Positions 45,946 through 58,317 are shown, counted from the stretch's first letter. The stretch is 64,000 bases of DNA from Phragmites australis (GCF_958298935.1 NC_084927.1:37390501-37454500), one strand, 5' to 3'. The notes: a model not told the origin generated them from the letters alone. Made by a program: numbers and translations.

Positions 45946-48790
45946 TCATGCTGCTGCTGATCTCTCATTGTCAGGGTCTTCTAAATTCAAGGCTTGCAAT
46001 AACTTGGGCCATGATTCGGGTATTCCACCCGGTAGATTGAACTCCAAGAGTTTTCTCCTTGCTCTGTAGAATTCCTCCACAGGCTCACTCTGCAAAGATG
46101 ATGGCTTACTTAAAAAGGAAATCATGATGCCACAGTAAACAATAATGCTAGAGTCAGTCATATAAGAAAGTACCCAAAACCTAAAGTAAGAAAGCGAGGG
46201 TTCTAGAATATAGGTGTGCATTCCCCCAAAAAAGAATATAGGTGTGCAGAGAAGTGTGTGCCTTACTGAATCTGAAATGATACACTTAACTTCTAACCGG
46301 CAAATCAACTGCATAGTTTATGTATTCACCATATAGTTTCGTCATAATATTCACCATATAAACGAAAACAGCGCAATGCTAAAGCTCAGTACCATGTCTG
46401 AGGATTTCACACATCCAACCTTAAGCTTCCAATTTTCATAAAAGCGAATAGGCTAATTGAACTATCAATTAAAAAGCTATAACTCGCGTACTGAACCAGC
46501 ACAAGTGGAATATTCAGATGGCATAAAAAAAATGAACCAACAAAAACCCTCAAAAGTGAATGCCAGGCCACTGGAACGTACCAAATCATGGTAAACACGT
46601 AACCGCTCCTTTACCACCTCTTCAGTATCATCTGATCTAGTAATTAGCTTTGACTCGCACTGTGGAGGAGGAAGTAGCGGGGGCATGTACATTCGAGCAC
46701 CATTGTCACCCTCAATATCAATGTCAGCCACGTTGAAATTTCCTCCACATTGGCTGCACATCCTTCTACCAAGGCATTTTGCAAGCAGAGCTTCTTCTCG
46801 GAGTTTGAGATTGATCACCAAATCAATATCTGTGACTCCTTCAAGGATTTCCTAACAAAGCACATGGTATAATTATTATTGGGAACTGGAACATAATACA
46901 GTGGTCAGTTTTAACACTTACTTGATGTTTTATTGGTGTCAACTATGATATTTGGGAAAGAAATCCAAGGCTACCACTCTATTGTTCATTGCTGAAAGAT
47001 ACATCAGAGTAAAACTATACAACTCTTACCAACCTGTCCTTGGTTAACAAGTTTATTTAAGCTAGCCATCTATAAGACAACCATCAAATTTCAGACGATA
47101 ACCAAATTGAGAAGATAAAAAGGGCACCGATATGCTGAACTACTATGATTAAGCCTACCACTACAATCATGCCAAACATTATTGGACCAAAACTGCACAT
47201 TTGTGTACGCTACTTCCACCCGCTCAAATATGATTAGAAACAATCCAAAGAAAATGCAAGTGATCAATGCTTACTGGTAAGAGGCAAGTATGTGTTTTTG
47301 CATACTTATGGAGTTACGGTCAGGTCAAATAACTAGCTCACCGCTTGTCTTATAGTCCGAGGAAAGCCATCAAGGATGAACCCCAATTCACCCTTTTCTT
47401 CTCCCTCTTCAAGGCGCTTTGAGAGCAGATTTATGATGATCTCATCAGACACTAGCTTTCCATTATTGACAATCTCAGCAAGCTGGAAAGAAAGTGCACA
47501 AGCAACACAATCAAGAAAATGCAGCTGACCAAACACAGTCAGAGTGGAGAGGCACAAAACTAAGAGAAAACAAAAGGGTTGTAGTGATATAGGTAAATTG
47601 AATCAATAGGACTTTTTTTTTCAGAATCGGGGCCTACACTCACACAGTCGCACAGGGACTGTACGAGCGCCCCCCGGGGGGGGGGCAGCGCCGGGGCTCG
47701 AACCCGGGTCGCTCCCCCGACGGCATGAATCAATAGTACTTTTACAGATAAGCCTGAGGTACAGCCGTAGGCCAAACAATTAATTCATCCTTGCAATTAA
47801 GTTTACAGTTAAACAGCCTCTAATGGAGTGGCTTACAGACTTTTACAAGCTGGCCAGGGTACAACAGTCGAGTTTACAGTTAAACAGCCTCTAATGGAGT
47901 GGCTTACAGACTTTTACAAGCTGGCCAGGGTACAACAGTCGAGTTTACCCAAATATTGTTTCTGAGATCACTCTGCAAGCGAACTAGTTTGGTTTATTTC
48001 CTATAAGACCAATTGAGCATGAAAAACAGTCAGCTGCTCCATGCGCTGCAGACATAGCGCTTCATAGCTGTGCAATTAGCATGCGTTATGTATTCTGTGT
48101 AACCAGTGTTGCATACAGACAAATTGTGGAGATCCGTTTACAGAACTACAGTGATGATGAGCTGGTTTACACCTTGCAGAGGATGATCCAAGTGCAGCTG
48201 CGGGGTAGGAATAGGATTACTCTACTCATACAACAGTGATTCTTCGTCTACGTATTATGACTGTTTGGAGCTGCCTAGTGAATTAACACTTGATGCAGCG
48301 ATCCATCAATGGAAACAGACTTTGGGGAAAGCGGTGAGATTTATCCAAGCTCGGAGTCCTTAGATTCTAGATTTTCGATGGTATCAGTACAGATCATGAC
48401 CCTTAATTGACCGCGAGGAATCCACCACTATCCATTTGAAATCCAGAAAATACCACCCACACGCGCGCGCGCACAAAGCAGTGGTTTTACCTGCTTGGAG
48501 AGCGGGTTGGGTGAGGCGAGGGCGTCGCGGACGAGGTCGCCGGTGGCGATGTGTGGGACGCTGAGTAGCTGCGAGAGGCGGCTGGCGTAGGTGCCCTTGC
48601 CGACCCCGGGGCACCCCAGGAACACCCACTGCACGCGCCTCCCGTCCTCCCGATCCCGCCCCTTGCGCCCGGTCGCCGCCCTCACCCCAGCCGCAGCCGC
48701 CTCCTTCGACTGCGCTGCTGCCGCCGCCGCCGCCAGGCTCCTCCGGGACGCGGCGGTGCAGGTCCGGATCGCGCGAGAGATCCCCGCCAT
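45946..48790 (-). CDS. Adenylate kinase, organelle-targeted
   Basis: It interconverts ATP + AMP and 2 ADP. Four exons, 48491-48790, 47342-47482, 46582-46851 and 45946-46089, join with GT-AG introns to give 284 residues, the usual length for plant plastid/mitochondrial forms. The Ala/Arg/Ser-rich first 50 residues look like a transit peptide. The P-loop GCPGVGKGT is at 59-67, the AMP-binding ATGDLVRD follows, GFILDGFPRT is at about 134-143, and the LID segment begins LGRRMCSQCGGNFN in exon 3. The second in-frame ATG (MAGIS) was chosen because family members start there; an upstream ATG adds 14 codons. Intron 1 holds a SINE and a perfect 71-bp tandem duplication. A GA/CT microsatellite lies about 80 bp upstream of the start codon. 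Confidence 0.92.
47617..47725 (-). mobile_element. 5'-truncated SINE with 18-bp target duplication
   Basis: Between two copies of TGAATCAATAG(G/T)ACTTTT (47599-47616 and 47726-47743, one mismatch) sits a minus-strand insert. It begins TGCCGTCGGGGGAGCGACC, has the B box GGGTTCGAGCCCC, and ends GGCCCCGATTCTG plus an A run. There is no clear A box, so it seems 5'-truncated. Confidence 0.85.
47801..47942. repeat. Perfect 71-bp tandem duplication in adenylate kinase intron 1
   Basis: Units 47801-47871 and 47872-47942 appear identical. Each starts GTTTACAGTTAAACAGCCTC and ends GGGTACAACAGTCGA. Identity implies a recent duplication or gene conversion. Confidence 0.92.
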
Positions 48791-48867
48791 CTCGACGCAG
48801 CAGAGATATTTCTCGATGTTTCTTTCCTCCACTGTTCGTGCCTTTTCGTGTTTGAGTTCGACACGCG

Positions 48868-48891
48868 GAGAGAGAGAGAGAGAGAGAGAGG
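48868..48891. repeat. GA microsatellite upstream of adenylate kinase
   Basis: A (GA)n run of about 12 units becomes (CT)n on the gene's strand. CT-rich tracts like this are common in plant 5' leaders and promoters. Confidence 0.85.
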
Positions 48892-48998
48892 AGTGTTTTG
48901 GTCGATGACGAGTGGGCTCACGTCTGGTGGGGCCCGCGTACGAGCCAAGGTTTGAGCAGTAAGTGCCACGTGCTGAATTGAAAACGTGGAATCTTGCT

Positions 48999-51349
48999 AG
49001 ATTCTGCGGAAAAAATTAAAAAACAGACAACATAGGCACATATATTATAGAAATAAACAATATATTATCTATTTATAAATTTAGCATACGTATTCGGTAC
49101 CTTATTTACCAAAAACGTGATTTCGACATCTGAGTGCAGAATATAGCACTGCGCATCATAATCGACACATCTGCTAACAACAGACTGTATTCGGTACCTG
49201 ATGTGTCAAATATGATACACAGTATCGTATTCAACACCTCACCTACCGGATATAGGCTGTGCATGAAGCTAGAATCCGCATGAAAATTGAAGTTTTTTAT
49301 TTAACTCACGATTTTATTTGTGAGTATAAAAATAGTTCAAAATTTTTAAATGTTTTCATGAGTAAACTAGAGCTCACTAACAACCTATTTTAATTGGTTT
49401 GATAAAAATCATGAGTATATTTAATTAAAATTCTCCAAATAAACCAACTTTTATAAATTCTAGCAATCTTTAATGTCTCAAATAAATTCTCAAAAATCTA
49501 AAAAAAATCACTAATATTTTTCTCATGTGATATAATAATTTATAAAAATATTTCCAACCCTAGGTTATTTGGTGAAAAAGTGAGTTCATTTGTAACACTC
49601 CATTTATATGTATTTTTTTATCATTTAATATGATATTCTCTTTTTAATTTAATTTGAATAAAACAAATTCAACATGCACAAAATCTTAGTTCTCAAATTA
49701 ATATTAAGCCTTTTTAATGCTCTATTTATATGCATTTTTATCATTTCATGTGACATTCTCTTTTTAATTCAATTTAAATAAAACAAATTCAACATGCACA
49801 AAACCTTGGCTCTCAGATTAATTCAAACATGTTCTATTTAATCTATTGCTGGCCTCAAGCTGAAAACTTCGAGTATCCTCTCATATTAATATTAAGCCTC
49901 TTCTTACTATTATTTGTGCTTCATCTCTTCCATAGTTTCCTCTTCCTACTTTGAGAGATGATATCGCCATCTCCATACTCATTATATGGTTGTTTAAATT
50001 TTAGATATATCATTTTCCATATTTAATTGAAAAATATTAAAAAAAATTGTATTACTGCCTGCTTTGAAACGATGATGTAAATATATATTCGCAATTGCAA
50101 AAATTATATGATTCTTAAGTGTCTGACTTTATTATCTTAGTAGCAATTATTAATTTGTCATGCATCACATGAGAAGAATATTAGTAAAAAAAACGACGCG
50201 TTGAGGACCAGACTTGACCCCCAGATTGTCGTTAAGAGGATACTGCGCCTCGAACTTGAGCCGGCACAATGAGATCATGCTCCACTGACCGTTAGCAACA
50301 TGAAAGGCTTGACTCACGCGCGAATTAGCAGACCTCGAGAAGAAGCCTAGCTTAAAGGCTGAATAAACAACAAACCTTCCAAAAAAGAGGTTGAATAAAC
50401 AACGCAAAGTCAAAAATTGTTAGACATTTGAATTGGTATTCTATCTTTTTTCGCCAAGAAAAAACTGCTCTTTTCCATTTGTTATTCAACAAGATTTGTA
50501 TTATACCAAGAACCTAGAAAAAATAAAATAAGTATCATGACATGATGCTGATTAGGTGAAAGGATGTAGCAATGATAGCCTATGAAACTGAACTTCACAT
50601 TGCTGACATCCATTAAACTATTTTTTAGAAATTCAAAGTCATTAAATTGTTAATTACTACTTGTTGCGTGATTCAATCATACTTTTGGGTTGTCATACAT
50701 GACATACAGTCCACATAATTCAATCAAATTGAATTAAAAAGAGAATATCATATGAAATGATAAAAATGCATATAAATAGAGTATTACAAAAGAACTAACT
50801 TTTTCACCAAATAACCTAGGGTTGGAAATATTTTTATAAATTAGTACATCATATGATAAGAATATTAGTGATTTTTTCTAGATTTTTGAGAATTTATTTG
50901 AGGTATTAAAATTGCTAGAATTTATAAAATTTGGCTTGTTTGGAGAATTTTAATTAAATATTAGTTCAGGCTTTTTTTATCAAACCAATTAAAATGGGTT
51001 GCTAATGAGCTCTAGTTTGCTTATGAAAACGTTTAGAATTTTTAAACTATTTTTTACTCCCACATAAAATCATGAGTTAAAAAAAAAATCAATTTTCATG
51101 TAGATTCTAGCTTCTAGTTTCTCTTACTGTTTTTCTTGCGAGTGGGGTACACGGGCACAATTTCAGTATCTGAGGTGCCGAATATAGTGTACAGTACCGT
51201 ATTCGGTACCTTATATATTAAAATTATGTTTTCGTTAAATAATATACCGAATACATATGATAAATTTATAAATACGATAATATGTTATATATTTTTACAA
51301 TATACGATATATATGTTGTCTATTTTTTTTAATTTTGGCCTAGATTCTA
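48999..51349. mobile_element. Foldback element with TIRs of about 650 bp
   Basis: The left arm (48999 to about 49650) and right arm (about 50730 to 51349) are inverted copies over their whole length. Outer ends read TAGATTCTGCGG and, reverse-complemented, TAGAATCTAGGCC. Shared inner blocks include GTATTCGGTACC, TTTTAATTGGTTTGAT, TTAATTAAAATTCTCCAAA and AACCCTAGGTTATTTGGTGA. The left arm's inner part is duplicated in tandem (about 49603-49830, blocks ATTCTCTTTTTAATT and AAATTCAACATGCACAAAA). The 1.1-kb centre holds a SINE and no transposase, so it is probably non-autonomous. A target duplication was not resolved. Confidence 0.75.
50180..50330 (-). mobile_element. SINE-like insert inside the foldback element
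   Basis: The minus strand has CTAACGGTCAGTGGAGCATG (A-box-like) followed by CAAGTTCGAGGCGC (B-box-like), then a tail ending GTCGTTTTTTTTA. The sequence is similar in layout to other plant SINEs. It lies in the unique centre of the foldback element. Confidence 0.5.
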
Positions 51350-52124
51350 CCTGTTCGGTTGTCTAACTCAGCTGGACGGCCGTTTGTTTAGAAAAAAACC
51401 GGTCACATTCCGGGGGCCGGGAATATTAATGACCTTGAGAACCAAGCCAAAATTTAACCCTGCCGAAAAGTTCAGCTTCCTTTTTGTTTTTGATGTGAAA
51501 ATTTTGTCGTGTCCCCTAGAAACTTTGGCAGTAAAGCAAACATAGGTAAAATTTCTGCGGCCGAAATGGCAACCTAACTTAATTTTGGTTTGGTTAATAA
51601 ACTAACTGTAATTTTCAAGCCACGACTTTGGTAATATCCGTGGCCAACACTTGACCAGGTTTGTTTTCACTCACCAACCAAACAAATCACTCCCTATTTT
51701 AGCCTTGCTACCTAAGTGCGATCAAACTAAATGCTTATATACAAAAGTACTGTCGATCGGGAGCGTAGAAATTTCAAATGAATTCTACACTACCTTTAGA
51801 GAAAATACTTTCAGCCTTCGACAAGCAACAAATCACTATGTAGAACACATGATCGTCTCAACTCAATGGCCTGTTTTGGAGATGTCATCAAATTCTTCGA
51901 AGCATGATTTTGTATAGTTATGCATGTATTGCTCAACATTAACCGGGTTTTTTTTTGTGTATGTAGCATTGCCTAATCGCCGTGTGTTCGTAGGAAAAGT
52001 ATTGGCACCACGAGTTTGAATCTGTGGGCTGTCGTTCCTCGCCTTGGGTTCCAAGTGGGCTCCTTGGTTGCAACCTATTTTTTTATTTTTTTATTTTTTA
52101 AAAAGTGTCTTTTTACCCAACCTT
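51350..52124. other. Intergenic DNA
   Basis: No gene is recognised. The open frame 51651-51917 (plus) has no family signature. Confidence 0.5.
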
Positions 52125-52240
52125 ATTTAGAGGCTTTTGCAGGAGCCGGGGTTCGAGCCCCAGCCGGCCGGCTTCTCCCTTAGAGCCTTAGCCAACTGCA
52201 CTATATGCGGTTCCCTAGGTTGCAATCCACTTCCATCAGG
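52125..52240 (-). mobile_element. tRNA-derived SINE
   Basis: On the minus strand TAGTGCAGTTGGCTAAGGC (A box) is followed by GGGGCTCGAACCCCGG (B box), spaced as in Pol III promoters. The body then continues GCTCCTGCAAAAGCCTC. It does not fold as a tRNA because there is no matching acceptor stem. Confidence 0.55.
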
Positions 52241-53150
52241 ACAACTGGCTCGTTCGTTGTTGTCACGAACAACAAGAGCTGGCTTCTTGTGTGGGCAAAG
52301 GCAATACAGCACAATGCTTCCGTCGAGGCCACGCAGGGTGCCTCCTCCTCCTTTCTGTTCAAACCCACCATGTGATGCGACTTCCCTATTCCAAAATCCT
52401 ACCCGTGGAGATGAAGGACTTTATTAGGGTTCCATCTCTACGTAGGTACGCTCCGCAGCGACAGCCACCACCGTAAGCACCAAAACTCGCGCAACACGAA
52501 AACCCAAGCATCCACCGCTCCACGGCAACGGCTGTCGAAAAGCTGCAACCATTGACCTCTGTTTATACCCCAGCGGCAGAGACGAAGGCGTTGACATGGC
52601 GCCATCTCGCGCTGGCGGAGGAGCTCTGTCGTGCCAAACTAGGGTTTTGCTTCCTGTAATGGCAAATACAGGACTAAAATGGGCCTATGACGGAGGAGTT
52701 AGTTTTTGTTATCCATTCAATAAAAAAATACATGACAAATTTACATATATGATTTCTATGTTTTTAAATAAATATTTAAACTTTAACTAGATATTGTCAA
52801 AAATATCAAATATTTATGATTGAATGGAGTACTGAGCATATTTATATCCAAAGTAAAAATCTCGATATTTCTATGCAAAAATAAGTGCTTTTAAAAAACA
52901 CCTCTTTTCTGCATTTTCAAATTATTACAAAATATCAACAAACTGAACATTTGGATTCTTGGAGTTTCGTATCATTAGTCATTTACCCTTTTAACTATAG
53001 ATACTCTTCGTGGAGTGCTAATGAGGGTGGGATCCTAAAAAAACTTAAAATGGCATTTATTATCTGAACAATTTTTGCAATTTATTTACATAGTAGAATA
53101 AATCAAAATTGGAATGGTAGAATTCATCACTTGTAGTTTCATTTCTTATA
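52241..53150. other. Intergenic DNA
   Basis: A GC-richer stretch (52250-52660) has no domain match. The remainder is AT-rich. Confidence 0.5.
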
Positions 53151-53456
53151 GAGTAAATTTCAAAAACCTACAAATATTTTAACATATATTACATAAAACT
53201 ACAATTACTGGTGCCTATTTTAAAAATCTACAACTATTTTAACACAAAGCTATAACATAGTGAGCCCATCTGTCATCCTCTGTGGCATATAGCCATGGGC
53301 TCACATGCTGCCAGAGGATGACAGGTGGACCCACAGGGTGAAAGTTGTATTTTTTGCAATATGTATCAATAGTTATAGATTTTTAAAATGATTACTAGAA
53401 ATTGTATTTTTTACCATATATCAAAATAGTTGTAGATTTTTAAAATTTACACTTTC
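53151..53456. mobile_element. Palindromic MITE, about 306 bp
   Basis: The left arm (AGAGTAAATTTCAAAAACC, AAAATCTACAACTATTTT, CATCTGTCATCCTCTG) pairs with the right arm read in reverse (TAAATTTTAAAAATCTAC, ATAACTATTGATACATA, CACCTGTCATCCTCTGG). The two arms meet near the GAGCCCA/TGGGCTC pair at about 53260-53300. It would fold into a long hairpin of the kind processed into small RNAs. Confidence 0.8.
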
Positions 53457-55571
53457 TTATAATTTGGATCTGCTATATTAGCCTATCCAGTATCCACCGG
53501 CCGGCGCTCAGTCTCGGGTTCTCGGCTTCTGCTTTCTACCTTTCCGCACGCGTGGCCCATGAGTTTGAATCTGATATGCTTTCTTGTTTTGATGTGAAGT
53601 GTGTCCAAGGATTGATGGTGGAATAACTTTACTATTTTTTTAGTTCCTTCATTTGTTTTGTTCGAACTACCATATACGGCGATGTTTACAATTGGAACGT
53701 TGGATGGTTTAACCCTTTGCTCAGACATAGTTTGATTTCGGAAGTTATGTGTATAAAACTTGTTTTGGTCTCAGGGAGTCAGAACGCCTAGATTACATGT
53801 TCCTCTTGTCTTTTACTCCACCAAACAAACTTAATATCTTTTTTTGGAAAAAGACATTGCTTTACTGAGTGTTGGCCTGTTCAGTGATTTGAAACTTGGA
53901 TTACTAGTACCACCACCTCCAAAATGATGTTTTTGCTTTCTTATGCGCTCTTAACATGTTTCTGTGGGCTGTGCTATTTAGAGTTTATTGCAGGCCAGGG
54001 TTTTTGGTCAGCAGCCACACTTTGCCACACCTGCCTTAGCAATTTTTGTCCAGGAGTGACTAATGTTTGGTTTGTAGCCATAATTGTGGCATACCAAACT
54101 TTCTTTTCGATCTATCTCACTCACTTGCCAATTAGTCGTCCACCCATTGTTTTGCGAAAATTTGCCACATCTTTGTCAATGATTTGTTCACCACAAAATT
54201 TGATTTCGCCGAATTTACGCCAAACTTTCGATACCATCCAAACAACAATGCGTATCAGATTTACCGTGTTCTAGGTGACTTTCATTAAAAGCATGGTTCT
54301 CTTTGGTAAGACGATCAATATCACTGGTAGCATGCTTCAGTTTCTGGTGGTCAGTTGGTTCAGTGGTAATGAATTTTTTCTGAACATGAAAGCAACATCC
54401 GCATATTATTTTGATATAATTAGGTCTAAGTGCAAAGATGCAAACCTAACAAAGATGTGCAAAGTTGTAAACATAACAATGTATCCTCAGCAGCTATCCA
54501 TTTGAAACTCAAAAACGAATTCTTATTTCCCTTGGGGGTCTTGTTCTTGTTTGATGATGAGCCTGCTTTTGATTTCTAATGTAGCTGGTCAACTGCTGGG
54601 TACTGCATTTCACTTGTCTCTAAGCTCCTGGACGCTTAGCTTGTCTAGGTTGGGCTAATTCAGTTGCACAACTTCAGTTTTCTTTTTCTTTTCTTTTTAT
54701 TAGTTCTCTCCTTTTTACTTGATTAACACTTTCATTGCTTGCACCTGATATGCCCCTTTTCGGTTGCTTTGAATAAATTTGTCCGCTGAAGAGTGAGTGC
54801 ATGATCTGGGATACGTTGATTTCTTTGTTTTGTGTACTCTACTATTATTTGTGACTCCAATATTTTCAATACTGGGCAAATCTTCTATATGAAATCTGTA
54901 GGACTCTTGCTTGTCGTAACAACTTTGTTATAATGCCTAAACAACACCTCAAATAGCTCTTGAATTTTTTTTTACCCAAATTGCAGTTTGAAAGAGTAAA
55001 TTCCATCAGAGCTCTTTTGTTTGAATTAGCATATTTTGGATCTGTTAACTGAAAATTGTACCTTTTAAGTAGACTTGGCGTAAAGACAGTAGGTTGAAAT
55101 CATCCTCGTTCTATTCTTGTTTTACTACTAGCTCGGGCCTGCTTGTAGGCTTGTCCCGGATTGGGTGTCACCTTAAAAAGTTTTGTAGGCCGGTGGGAGG
55201 GGCTTCAACTGATCTTGTTTCATTTGTCTTGAATCTTGAAATATTATCAATGAACCAACAATTGTTGTTTAGGGCGACTTGGTAATTTCCTTGATAAATT
55301 TGGAACTACTATTGTTTTCAAAGTGGAGCTATTTTCTACCTAACGCGTATAAAATTTTGTCAATCCTAACGTTGTTCATGGTGTACTAGACGACTACCGC
55401 TCTCTTATGGGACGGTAAGAGTTTGTGTGACTGCTTACCGCCCTCTCAGGGGATGGTAAAGGGACGTCTAGTTTTGTAATTTTTTTCACGAGGAGTCTAT
55501 TTATTTAAATTTTTAATCGAAAAATATATAAAAAAAACTCGTCCAAAATGTGTAGCTAATGACTTGCGTAG
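53457..55571. other. Intergenic DNA
   Basis: No gene was identified. Repeated CCAAAC/GTTTGG and TTGCCACA motifs at 53990-54260 suggest a decayed MITE. Near 55390-55460, TGGGACGGTAAGAG and CCGCCCTCTCAGGGGATGGT form a degenerate repeat. Confidence 0.45.
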
Positions 55572-56240
55572 GCCGCTAATTGGCCCAAGTTGGCCTATAT
55601 TTACTTCGCAACGGGCCATTCCCCGACTCAATGGACCGCAGGTGGGTCAATCTTTGTCACTTATGGGCCGTAGACGGATCACAACCTGGCCTGTCTTTGC
55701 CTCAACAGGCCGGTCTTCATCATTTTCAATTCTGGGCCATAAATGAGCCGATCGTTTTCAATTATGGGCCTATCGTTTTTAGTTTTGGGCCGTCAAGGGG
55801 CCTATGGTTTTCAATTCTGTGGCTACAGTTTTCAATTCTGGGCCGTAAATTGGCCTAATGTGTTCAATATTGGCCCTAGTGTTTTCGGTTTTGGGTAGTA
55901 CAAGGCCCTATGGTTTTCAAATCTGGGCCGTAAATAGACCTATCGTTTGCAGTTCCGGGCCGCATTGGGCCTCTCGTCGATTTTTGGGCCGTCAATGGGC
56001 CTACCGTGTTCACGTTTGGGCCGTCAATGGGCTTACCGTGTTCACGTTTGGGCCGTCAATGGGCCTGCAGTGACTTAATGGCCTCGTGGCTAGACGCCTA
56101 AAGGCCTTCTTTTAGTCCTTAATGGGCCGAACATGTGTCTCAGACCTGGCGAACCTTTCAGACAATGGGCCGTTGTCGGGCCTTTGCGTCTAACGGGCCT
56201 GAAAGTTGTGTACCGACTTTTTGGTCAATGGACCTGACTT
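55572..56240 (+). repeat. Degenerate minisatellite based on TGGGCC
   Basis: About 20 units of roughly 30-36 bp carry TGGGCCGTNAATGGGCCTA-type blocks followed by TCGTTTTCAATTC or CCGTGTTCACGTT. The clearest copies are at about 55985-56070, where the 33-bp period is nearly exact three times over. The open plus-strand frames across it are repeat artefacts. Confidence 0.8.
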
Positions 56241-57162
56241 TTTGGTTCAAAGTAGGCCTGCTTGAGGTCTCGTAAGCACTAACAATGAGCCTTTTTTCTA
56301 GTCACCTTAGCTGACTTGGTGTTTGCGATTACTTTTTGCAACTGCTACCAGACCTTGTCAGTCTGGCACGGCAAAACAACACTAGTTAGCTATCATCTCG
56401 GCAAATTTTGATACTCGGGTCAATGAGCTACTTATAGCTATCATATCGCAACACTAGGTAGCCTCAATGCGTTGCCATCGATGTTTTGTTTTATACTGTC
56501 CTAGCACGGAATGTCGTAGTCAGCAAAACACCAGTCAAATGAGCCACCAGGTAGCATCAGCATTGTTCACCACGTTTCCCACCATGTCGCCAGCTGCAAC
56601 CATCCACCCAGGTATCAAATTGCTAGTCAAGTTCCAAAAAAATAGTAAATGAGTATAGAATAACTGTGTTTCAGATAATATGATTATATAAATCGATCAA
56701 TTTTCAGCACCGGGAAATATACCATTTTCTTAAAGAGCAACAATAAAGCTAGAGGGCTAAAATAGCAGAACAAGCGGATAACTGATCCTCTAGCATAATT
56801 TAATTGAGAGATCAAACCAGAAGAAATGTGAGAGCAAAACAACTAATCATGCAGCAAATATCTGAAGCAGAAAACTAATGAACATAAACAACTGATCTTT
56901 CGTGACGATTTAAAGCATATGTATAGCTACCAAAAAAAAAAAACCCCAAACTTATTACAAATTTTGCCATTCCCCGCTTCAAGAACCCAATCCCCTCACA
57001 GTGAGCAAGAAGCTACAGTCTGAGCAAGCTGTCGTAAGTATATTATTTTCAGCATCTTAAAAGTACTCAGTGTACTTCAAATTATCAAAACCAGTACTAA
57101 AAAAATCAACAGGAAACAAAATGGTTGATTGGAGCTCATGCAAAGTTTGTACGTGTTGAGCG
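56241..57162. other. AT-rich intergenic DNA
   Basis: No coding, RNA or element signal was found. Confidence 0.5.
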
Positions 57163-57330
57163 AGATACCAAGCAGCCAAATAGGCAAATAGGAGACAGTA
57201 CAAGCAACACCAAAGAATATTTCATAGGGAAACGACCCGTCTTTTTAGATACCAGCAGCCAAATAGGCAAATAGGAAACAGTACAAGCAACACCAAAGAA
57301 TATTTCAAAGGGAAACGACCCGTCTAGTAG
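57163..57330. repeat. 84-bp tandem duplication
   Basis: The copies begin AGATACC at 57163 and 57247. They share GCAGCCAAATAGGCAAATAG, AGTACAAGCAACACCAAAG and GGGAAACGACCCGTCT, differing at a few bases. The minus-strand open frame across it inherits the repeat. Confidence 0.88.
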
Positions 57331-58074
57331 CCCTCTTTTTAGAGGACGAAACACCAAAGTTTCAATTTGAGGCATAAACAATTGGCTTTTTCCCTACTTC
57401 AAATTTTGATTCACTACATTGAGCACAAAACAAACCGGCACACACAAATGTTTCATGTAAGATATATTGCTCGTTTCAGATCTAAAAACAGAGCATGATG
57501 AGGGCAGAACTGAAACAGGGTACTTGAAATGCATAATCTAGAACTGCAGAGAATAAACCACACCAAGCAACCAACCCAAATAAGAAAGACACCGCATGCC
57601 GCGTGGATAATCGTATTCACCTATATAAACCATTATCTAAAAAAACCTATATAAACAATAGAGAATGACTAGAAATATGGTGCCCCTGATAACCCCTCAC
57701 GGTAGCGGCGATGACCTTCAAGAGTATTGCTATTGCTGCTTCAATTCTAGTAGCCTTCGTTAGATAGAGAAGTTTAATTCATACATCATGAAGCAGTTCT
57801 TTCACTTGAAAAAGAGCATATTGTGGTCAGTGTGCACAATTAACACACATTTGACAGTTTTAGTTATTGGCATTTTTTCGGTGGGGTGTGTATCAATTGT
57901 AGTGTCATTCTAAAGAGATTTTGAGGTAAATAGTTGCTGTGATCTTAAAAGAGACTCAGAAGTATATTTGTTTTATGATTAACAATTCTAATTAAGAATG
58001 GATCATATACTTGAGTTAAAACAAACTTTCACAAATACTTAGTGTTACCTGATACCTGTATCCAAATTTATTTA
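57331..58074. other. AT-rich intergenic DNA
   Basis: No coding, RNA or element signal was found before the direct repeat that flanks the plastid insert. Confidence 0.5.
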
Positions 58075-58107
58075 CCGAATCTGACTTCCGAATTCGAGTC
58101 GGATTCC
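58075..58107 (+). repeat. Left flanking repeat of the plastid insert
   Basis: This 33-bp sequence ends GAATTCGAGTCGGATTCC. It matches 58498-58530 at 28 of 33 positions, in direct orientation. Plastid homology seems to begin right after it. Confidence 0.65.
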
Positions 58108-58210
58108 AGCTTCCTTATTCGTGGACAAAGCGGATTCGGAATTGTATTTCCTTCCGAGGATAACTTGTATCCATGCGCTTCAGATTATTAGCCTAGAGTT
58201 CGCCACCAGC

Positions 58211-58240
58211 AGTATAGCCAACCCTACCCTATCACGTCAA
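58211..58240 (-). promoter_or_regulatory. Plastid Prrn promoter copy
   Basis: On the minus strand a -35 box TTGACG (58235-58240) and a -10 box TATACT (58211-58216) are separated by 18 bp, as in the sigma-70-type promoter of plastid rRNA operons. In the nucleus it should be inert. Confidence 0.8.
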
Positions 58241-58317
58241 TCCCACAAGCCTCTTATCCATTCCCGTTCGATCGTGGTGAGGGAGTAAGTCAAAATAGAA
58301 AAAACTCACATTGGGTT

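Noticed and set aside
52125..52240. Possible tRNA gene from perfect-looking A and B boxes
   Set aside because: No acceptor or anticodon stem can be formed, so a SINE is more likely.
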